Shown piece after piece: positions 59,443 to 64,000 of a stretch of DNA of 64,000 nucleotides (position 1 is the stretch's first letter; each line of letters begins with the position of its first letter). The notes below the pieces were generated by a model that saw only the letters and a list, made by a program, of their open reading frames with translations, searched no databases and was not told the origin of the DNA. The stretch is from Jeotgalibacillus aurantiacus (GTDB taxonomy: Bacteria > Bacillota > Bacilli > Bacillales > Jeotgalibacillaceae). The stretch covers positions 554,601 through 618,600 of the forward strand of contig NZ_JACNMS010000003.1 in NCBI RefSeq assembly GCF_020595125.1. The letters run 5' to 3'. A program made the position numbers and the translations under genes.

Positions 59443-61614
59443 TTGGATCAGAGGAAAGAGCAGATTGGGCGTTTGTCGAAGGAGATTTCGATTTCGGCGC
59501 CGCAGATCGAAAAAGTGATTCAGCTTTTAGATGAGGGTAATACAGTTCCTTTCATCGCCCGTTACCGAAAAGAGATGACGGGTGCGCTTGATGAAGTTCA
59601 GATTAAAGACATCGCAGATAAATGGGAGTATTTATTAAACCTTGAAAACCGTAAAGAAGAGGTCCTCCGTTTAATTGAGGAGCAGGGCAAGCTGACGGAT
59701 GAACTGAAAACCTCCATTACGGCTGCTGTTAAACTGCAGACGATTGAGGATTTATACAGACCGTACCGTCAAAAACGGAGCACGCGTGCAACAAAAGCCA
59801 AAGAAAAAGGGCTCGAGCCGTTAGCTGAATGGCTGCTTCATGCGTCACCTGAAGACAATATCGAAGCAAAAGCCGCTGAATTTATTTCAGAAGATAAAAG
59901 TGTGGACACTGCTGCAGATGCCATCGCCGGAGCGCAGGATATTATCGCTGAAATGATTGCAGATGACGCGAAAATCCGTGAGTACATAAGAAATCAGACG
60001 ATGCGCAACGGGAAAATCGTCTCCAAAGTGAAGAAACAGGAGCTTGATGAAAAAGGCGTTTTCGAAATGTATTACGAATATGAGGAACCGGTTTCGAAAA
60101 TTGTGCCTCACCGTATTTTGGCGCTAAACCGGGGTGAAAAAGAAGAAATCCTCCGTGTTTCCATTCAGCCGGACCAGGAGCAGATCCTGGCAGAATTGAA
60201 AAGAAAGAGAATCAAATATCCAAACGCACAGCTGTCTGCAGAAGTGGAAGCAGCCGTGGAGGACAGCTACAAACGCTTGATCCATCCATCGATCGAACGT
60301 GAAATCCGCAACGAACTTACTGAAAAAGCGGAAAATCAGGCTATTCATATCTTCTCTGAAAACCTGAAAAACCTGCTTCTGCAGGCTCCTTTAAAAGGGA
60401 AAAAGGTACTTGGAGTCGATCCTGCCTATCGAACAGGCTGTAAGCTTGCTGTCGTGGATGAAACAGGGAAGATGCTGCACATTGCGGTGATCTATCCTCA
60501 CACAACAAGCGATCCATCAAAAGCGGCAGCTATTTTCCGTAAAGTCGTGCAGGATTATGAGATTGAGCTTGTTGCGATCGGAAACGGAACAGCTTCCCGT
60601 GAAACAGAACAGTTCGTGGCAGAACAATTAAAACAGGTTGACCGTGAAGTCTATTATTTAATCGTCAACGAGGCGGGTGCCAGTGTGTACTCTGCATCTG
60701 ACGTGGCAAGAGAAGAATTCCCTGATCTTCAGGTAGAAGAACGAAGTGCCGTTTCCATTGCCAGACGATTGCAGGATCCACTTGCCGAGCTCGTAAAAAT
60801 CGACCCGAAATCAGTCGGTGTCGGTCAGTACCAGCACGATGTTTCTCAGAAGAAACTCAATGAATCTCTGACCTTCGTTGTTGAAACAGCGGTTAACAAA
60901 GTAGGGGTAAACGTCAACACGGCATCCCCATCACTGCTTCAATATGTAGCCGGACTGTCTAAAACGGTCGCGCAAAATATAGTGAAAGCCAGGGATGAGG
61001 CAGGGAAATTCGAAAGCCGTACTCAGCTGAAGAAAATTCCGCGCTTAGGTGCTAAAACGTATGAACAGTGTATTGGTTTCCTCCGGATTGCAGAAGGGAA
61101 AAATCCGCTGGACCGTACCGCCATTCACCCTGAAAATTATAAAGACGTAGAAAAAATGCTTGATTCCGCCGGCTTCACGAAAAAAGCAATCGGATCAGAC
61201 GAACTGAAAGAAGCCATCATTCAAAAAACACCGGAGCAATGGGCAGAAGAAACAAACATCGGTATTCACACGATGCGTGATATCATTGAAGCATTGATCC
61301 GCCCGGGACGTGACCCGCGTGATGAACTCGATAAGCCGCTGCTTAAACAGGACGTTCTGAAAATGGAAGACCTGTCACCAGGCATGGAGCTTCAGGGGAC
61401 GGTCCGTAACGTAGTCGATTTCGGGGCATTCGTGGACATTGGTGTAAAACAGGATGGCCTTGTCCATATTTCCAAGCTGAAAAAAGGATTTGTTAAGCAT
61501 CCGCTTGACGTTGTCGCACTGGGTGACGTTGTAACTGTCTGGATCGAACAGGTTGATGTGAAAAAAGGCCGGATCGCCTTAACCATGCTTCAGCCAAAAG
61601 ATCAGACTTCATAA
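59443..61614 (+). CDS. tex: Tex, RNA-binding transcription accessory protein
   Basis: The 723-residue protein has the Tex layout: an N-terminal helical domain with 'V-P-F-I-A-R-Y-R-K-E', a YqgF/RNase H-like domain ('G-V-D-P-A-Y-R-T-G-C-K-L-A-V'), helix-hairpin-helix motifs ('V-N-T-A-S-P-S-L-L'), and a C-terminal S1 domain ('G-T-V-R-N-V-V-D-F-G-A-F-V-D-I-G'). It binds RNA and affects transcription. TTG at 59443 (after GAAAGG) fits the family start better than GTG at 59434. It may be read with the genes at 61636. Confidence 0.93.
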   Translation: MDQRKEQIGRLSKEISISAPQIEKVIQLLDEGNTVPFIARYRKEMTGALDEVQIKDIADKWEYLLNLENRKEEVLRLIEEQGKLTDELKTSITAAVKLQTIEDLYRPYRQKRSTRATKAKEKGLEPLAEWLLHASPEDNIEAKAAEFISEDKSVDTAADAIAGAQDIIAEMIADDAKIREYIRNQTMRNGKIVSKVKKQELDEKGVFEMYYEYEEPVSKIVPHRILALNRGEKEEILRVSIQPDQEQILAELKRKRIKYPNAQLSAEVEAAVEDSYKRLIHPSIEREIRNELTEKAENQAIHIFSENLKNLLLQAPLKGKKVLGVDPAYRTGCKLAVVDETGKMLHIAVIYPHTTSDPSKAAAIFRKVVQDYEIELVAIGNGTASRETEQFVAEQLKQVDREVYYLIVNEAGASVYSASDVAREEFPDLQVEERSAVSIARRLQDPLAELVKIDPKSVGVGQYQHDVSQKKLNESLTFVVETAVNKVGVNVNTASPSLLQYVAGLSKTVAQNIVKARDEAGKFESRTQLKKIPRLGAKTYEQCIGFLRIAEGKNPLDRTAIHPENYKDVEKMLDSAGFTKKAIGSDELKEAIIQKTPEQWAEETNIGIHTMRDIIEALIRPGRDPRDELDKPLLKQDVLKMEDLSPGMELQGTVRNVVDFGAFVDIGVKQDGLVHISKLKKGFVKHPLDVVALGDVVTVWIEQVDVKKGRIALTMLQPKDQTS

Positions 61615-61635
61615 AAAAGAATCGGAGGAACCGCT

Positions 61636-62049
61636 ATGTTAGGATATATCATTGCAATCTGTACAGCAGTCATTGCATTAGGCATTACATTCAACTACAT
61701 CGCACATCTCGGCACTATGGTTAAAACAGCTGAAGGGAGAGGGGAGCAGGGAATGACGGTCGGTACTGTCATCACCCGTTTTATGTTCTCAACGATGCTG
61801 ATTGAACTTATCCCAATTGTCATCATCGTACTTTCATTTGTCTTACTTGACTCTCCATCGGAAGGATTTCCAGCCATTCCAATCGTGATTATGGTTGGGG
61901 CCACTGTATTTGGTGCAGTGCAAATCCTGATCAGAATGAAGCAGGACGTTCCGGCAGAAGCGAGAGGACAGGTCCGTTCATTCTCCATGATCGCGATGCA
62001 GCTCGTCATTACGGCACCACTCGTAGGACTGATCTTCCTATTTATCTAA
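61636..62049 (+). CDS. Small polytopic membrane protein, ATP synthase c-subunit-like pattern, 137 aa
   Basis: Four hydrophobic helices are seen in two hairpins. The first hairpin 'G-E-Q-G-M...F-M-F-S-T-M-L-I-E-L-I-P-I-V' and the second 'A-E-A-R-G-Q-V...M-Q-L-V-I-T-A-P-L-V' look like F0 c-subunit hairpins, in which the second helix has an acidic residue and L-x-x-x-P; the Glu is kept only in the first. The homology is not proven. ATG at 61636 follows GGAGGA, 21 bp after tex. A terminator follows. Confidence 0.6.
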   Translation: MLGYIIAICTAVIALGITFNYIAHLGTMVKTAEGRGEQGMTVGTVITRFMFSTMLIELIPIVIIVLSFVLLDSPSEGFPAIPIVIMVGATVFGAVQILIRMKQDVPAEARGQVRSFSMIAMQLVITAPLVGLIFLFI

Positions 62050-62057
62050 ATGACCAC

Positions 62058-62090
62058 GGGAATCCGCTGCATAAGCGGGTTCCCTATTTT
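62058..62090 (+). terminator. Terminator after the c-subunit-like gene
   Basis: GGGAA.CCGC and GCGG.TTCCC arms around TGCATAA, then TATTTT. Confidence 0.7.
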
Positions 62091-62108
62091 AATCCGGGAG
62101 CTAAAATC

Positions 62109-62576
62109 ATGAACAACGAAGAACTGCAACAGCTGACTCAACAAATATCGCTACATGATTTCCAAAGGACCTTTAAGCATAAAGCTTATTTTAACAAGCG
62201 ACTGAGAACGACGGGAGGGAGGTACATGCTCGACTCCCATAACATCGAAATGAATCACAAGTATCTGGATGAGCACGGTATGGATGAACTGATCGGCATC
62301 ATCAAACATGAACTGGCCCACTATCACCTTCATATAGAAGGGAGAGGCTATCAGCACAAAGACCGTGACTTCCGGGAGCTAATCAAGAAGGTAGGAGCCC
62401 CAAGGTTCTGCACACCGCTTCCATCTGAATTAAAGAAGAGAGTGCAATCATTCAAGGTCTACGCGTGCTCTGTGTGTAAGCAGCCTTATCATCGTAAGCG
62501 CAGAATCAATACAGCAAAATACGTCTGCGGTAAATGCGGCGGAAAGCTCCAATACATTAAGACGTTAGAAAGATAA
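62109..62576 (+). CDS. SprT-like zinc protease-fold protein (YdcK family)
   Basis: The 155-residue protein has the zinc motif 'I-I-K-H-E-L-A-H-Y-H-L-H' (HExxH) in its first half and a C-terminal zinc ribbon 'C-S-V-C...C-G-K-C' near residues 120-143. SprT-family proteins are linked to DNA-protein crosslink repair in eukaryotes (Spartan); the bacterial substrate is not known. ATG at 62109 follows CCGGGAG. It precedes the tRNA cluster, as in B. subtilis. Confidence 0.88.
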   Translation: MNNEELQQLTQQISLHDFQRTFKHKAYFNKRLRTTGGRYMLDSHNIEMNHKYLDEHGMDELIGIIKHELAHYHLHIEGRGYQHKDRDFRELIKKVGAPRFCTPLPSELKKRVQSFKVYACSVCKQPYHRKRRINTAKYVCGKCGGKLQYIKTLER

Positions 62577-62578
62577 TC

Positions 62579-62612
62579 GGATCCGGTTCTTTGAAACTGG
62601 ATCCTCTTTTAT
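62579..62612 (+). terminator. Terminator of the SprT-like gene
   Basis: GGATCC.GTT and AA.C.GGATCC arms, then TCTTTTATTTTT. Confidence 0.75.
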
Positions 62613-62737
62613 TTTTATAGACGGAAGTGCTGGATTCCTTTTGACACAAGCGGTTAAATGTGATAAATTACATTCACTAGCTTTTTCAGCAGAGCAGCTG
62701 ATCGAAAAAACTTTTTAAAATTATTTTATAAAAGTTG

Positions 62738-62767
62738 TTGACTTATGTTTTTGATCTCTGTTATGAT
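62738..62767 (+). promoter_or_regulatory. Promoter of the tRNA-rRNA operon
   Basis: TTGACT (62738-62743) and TATGAT (62762-62767) with an 18-bp spacer, about 75 bp before the first tRNA. Confidence 0.75.
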
Positions 62768-62841
62768 ATTAAACGTCGGCAAGAGAGACGCCAAGTAATA
62801 ACATACATAAGCTTAGCTGACAAAACTACATTTTATATTGT

Positions 62842-62916
62842 TCCACAGTAGCTCAGTGGTAGAGCAATCGGCTGTTAACCGATCGGTCGTAGGTTCGAGT
62901 CCTACCTGTGGAGCCA
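62842..62916 (+). tRNA. tRNA-Asn (GTT)
   Basis: Full cloverleaf with acceptor TCCACAG/CTGTGGA, anticodon GTT in the loop CTGTTAA, T-loop GTTCGAGTC and encoded CCA. It is the first tRNA of the operon. Confidence 0.97.
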
Positions 62917-62923
62917 TTTTTAT

Positions 62924-63014
62924 GGGGAAGTACTCAAGAGGCTGAAGAGGCGCCCCTGCTAAGGGTGTAGGTCGCGTAAGCGGCGCGAGGGTTCAAATCC
63001 CTCCTTCTCCGCCA
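62924..63014 (+). tRNA. tRNA-Ser (GCT)
   Basis: 91-nt class II tRNA with a long variable arm, anticodon GCT (loop CTGCTAA), acceptor GGGGAAG/CTTCTCC with one G-U pair, and encoded CCA. Confidence 0.97.
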
Positions 63015-63020
63015 GAACAT

Positions 63021-63095
63021 GGCCCGTTGGTCAAGTGGTTAAGACACCGCCCTTTCACGGCGGTAACACGGGTTCGAATCCCGTACGGGTCACCA
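63021..63095 (+). tRNA. tRNA-Glu (TTC)
   Basis: Acceptor GGCCCGT with ACGGGTC, anticodon TTC in CTTTCAC, T-loop GTTCGAATC, encoded CCA. Confidence 0.97.
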
Positions 63096-63118
63096 TTTTC
63101 ATACAAGAACATTTTTTA

Positions 63119-63194
63119 GGTCCCGTGGTGTAGCGGTTAACATGCCTGCCTGTCACGCAGGAGATCGCCGGTTCGATCCCGGTCGGGACCGCCA
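63119..63194 (+). tRNA. tRNA-Asp (GTC)
   Basis: Acceptor GGTCCCG/CGGGACC, anticodon GTC in CTGTCAC, encoded CCA. Confidence 0.97.
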
Positions 63195-63212
63195 TTTAAT
63201 TCATTCGATGAT

Positions 63213-63287
63213 TGGGCTATAGCCAAGCGGTAAGGCAACGGACTTTGACTCCGTCATGCGTTGGTTCGAATCCAGCTAGCCCAGCCA
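63213..63287 (+). tRNA. tRNA-Gln (TTG)
   Basis: Acceptor TGGGCTA/TAGCCCA, anticodon TTG in CTTTGAC, encoded CCA. Confidence 0.97.
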
Positions 63288-63288
63288 C

Positions 63289-63364
63289 GAGCCATTAGCT
63301 CAGTTGGTAGAGCATCTGACTTTTAATCAGAGGGTCGAAGGTTCGAGTCCTTCATGGCTCACCA
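63289..63364 (+). tRNA. tRNA-Lys (TTT)
   Basis: Acceptor GAGCCAT/ATGGCTC, anticodon TTT in CTTTTAA, encoded CCA. It begins 1 nt after the tRNA-Gln CCA. Confidence 0.97.
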
Positions 63365-63377
63365 TTATTTTTTGTTT

Positions 63378-63459
63378 GCGGGTGTGGTGGAATTGGCAGA
63401 CACGCTAGACTTAGGATCTAGTGCCGCAAGGCGTGGGGGTTCAAGTCCCTCCACCCGCA
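63378..63459 (+). tRNA. tRNA-Leu (TAG), no encoded CCA
   Basis: Class II tRNA with acceptor GCGGGTG/CACCCGC, anticodon TAG in CTTAGGA. The genome continues with TTAATC after the discriminator A, so CCA must be added later. Confidence 0.95.
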
Positions 63460-63481
63460 TTAATCTTTTTGAAAAAAGTAA

Positions 63482-63510
63482 TTGACTTCGAAATGATATA
63501 TTGATATAAT
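63482..63510 (+). promoter_or_regulatory. Internal promoter within the tRNA cluster
   Basis: TTGACT (63482-63487), a 17-bp spacer and a perfect TATAAT (63505-63510), 22 bp before tRNA-Leu(GAG). It would drive the last three tRNAs and the rRNA genes. Confidence 0.85.
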
Positions 63511-63532
63511 AAGTTTTGTCGCTCGAATACGA

Positions 63533-63618
<86 letters not shown>

Positions 63619-63626
63619 AAAAGTTA

Positions 63627-63703
63627 GCGCCCGTAGCTCAATTGGATAGAGCGTTTGACTACGGATCAAAAGGTTAGGGGTTCGACTCCTCTCGGGCGCG
63701 CCA
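63627..63703 (+). tRNA. tRNA-Arg (ACG)
   Basis: Acceptor GCGCCCG with CGGGCGC, anticodon ACG in CTACGGA (A34 to be changed to inosine), encoded CCA. Confidence 0.97.
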
Positions 63704-63727
63704 TTATTACTTTCATATAAAAACCAC

Positions 63728-63801
63728 GCGGGTGTAGTTTAGTGGTAAAACCTCAGCCTTCCAAGCTGATGTCGTGAGTTCGATTCTCATCACCCGCTCC
63801 A
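63728..63801 (+). tRNA. tRNA-Gly (TCC)
   Basis: Acceptor GCGGGTG/CACCCGC, anticodon TCC in CTTCCAA, encoded CCA. It is the last tRNA before the rRNA leader. Confidence 0.97.
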
Positions 63802-63903
63802 TTATTACTGAAGTATTGAACCTTGAAAACTAAACAACCAAACGTCAACGTTTAAGATTTTAAGTCTTTTTCGAATAAAAAAGACAATGAGCTTTTCAAA
63901 CAC

Positions 63904-64000
63904 TTTACGGAGAGTTTGATCCTGGCTCAGGACGAACGCTGGCGGCGTGCCTAATACATGCAAGTCGAGCGAACGGAAGAGAAGCTTGCTTCTCGGATGT
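63904..64000 (+). rRNA. 16S ribosomal RNA, 5' end (partial)
   Basis: The conserved 5' region AGAGTTTGATCCTGGCTCAG starts at 63911, followed by the usual 'GACGAACGCTGGCGGCGTGC' and 'TAATACATGCAAGTCGAGCG' blocks. The mature 5' end is put near TTTACGG at 63904. The gene runs out of the window. The leader before it (63802-63903) has no promoter but an antiterminator-like CTTGAAAACTAAACAA, so it is read from the tRNA promoters. Confidence 0.98.

Overview
The window reads as a chromosomal segment of a low-to-mid GC, Gram-positive member of the order Bacillales (Bacillaceae/Planococcaceae). Reasons: strong AGGAGG-type ribosome binding sites, many TTG/GTG starts, and a right half that follows the Bacillus subtilis order ddl-murF-cshA-ydbS-ydbT-rhomboid-acpS-ydcC-alr-mazE-mazF-rsbRSTU-rsbVW-sigB-rsbX-tex-sprT, then a tRNA block resembling trnS and the start of a 16S rRNA gene. 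The genus cannot be fixed from the sequence; a Jeotgalibacillus-like organism is only a guess.

Layout. 0-10 kb: end of an iron-siderophore binding protein gene, a pyridoxamine-oxidase-like stress protein, an ElaA acetyltransferase, several small membrane proteins, a CstR-like repressor, an intracellular pullulanase, an azoreductase, a DUF368 (PopT-type) undecaprenyl-phosphate translocase and a lipid kinase. 10-16.5 kb: a MifM-like stalling leader in front of yidC2, maltose acetyltransferase, a YueD-type reductase, an acidic lipoprotein, pyroglutamyl peptidase, an MFS transporter and Ohr. 16.5-31.7 kb: a VanY-type carboxypeptidase, an orphan pair of Opp-type permeases, cardiolipin synthase, the copper operon csoR-copZ-copA with visible CsoR operators, a second lipid kinase, alkaline phosphatase and RodA. 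31.9-38.2 kb: a tightly packed ynjBCD-like ABC transporter with TVP38, CDP-alcohol phosphatidyltransferase and NDH-2-like genes. 39.9-62.6 kb: cell-wall precursor genes (ddl, murF, alr), RNA helicase, PH-domain membrane proteins, MazEF, the full SigB stressosome/partner-switch operon with its SigB promoter, tex and a SprT-like protein. 62.8-64 kb: ten tRNA genes and the 5' end of 16S rRNA.

How the genes work together. RsbR/S/T feed RsbU, RsbU feeds RsbV/RsbW, and these release SigB. Plausible SigB-type promoters also precede the stress-protein gene at 386 and ohr at 16412. CsoR, CopZ and CopA form one copper-export circuit with two operators. The leader at 10026 and the hairpin over the yidC2 start form a membrane-insertion feedback switch.

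The most unusual signal is not a gene. Intergenic gaps near 11.2, 38.2, 42.7, 49.7 and 50.1 kb hold arrays with an exact 21-bp period broken once by a 30-bp unit. In four of these arrays, read on the minus strand, the layout is 3 units, one 30-bp unit, then 5 units; the fifth (11.2 kb, plus strand) has 2, one, then 5. The repeated motif differs between groups of arrays, yet the spacing rule is the same. Two related 21-bp arrays (42.5 and 58.8 kb) follow the period less completely. I do not recognise this as a named repeat family.
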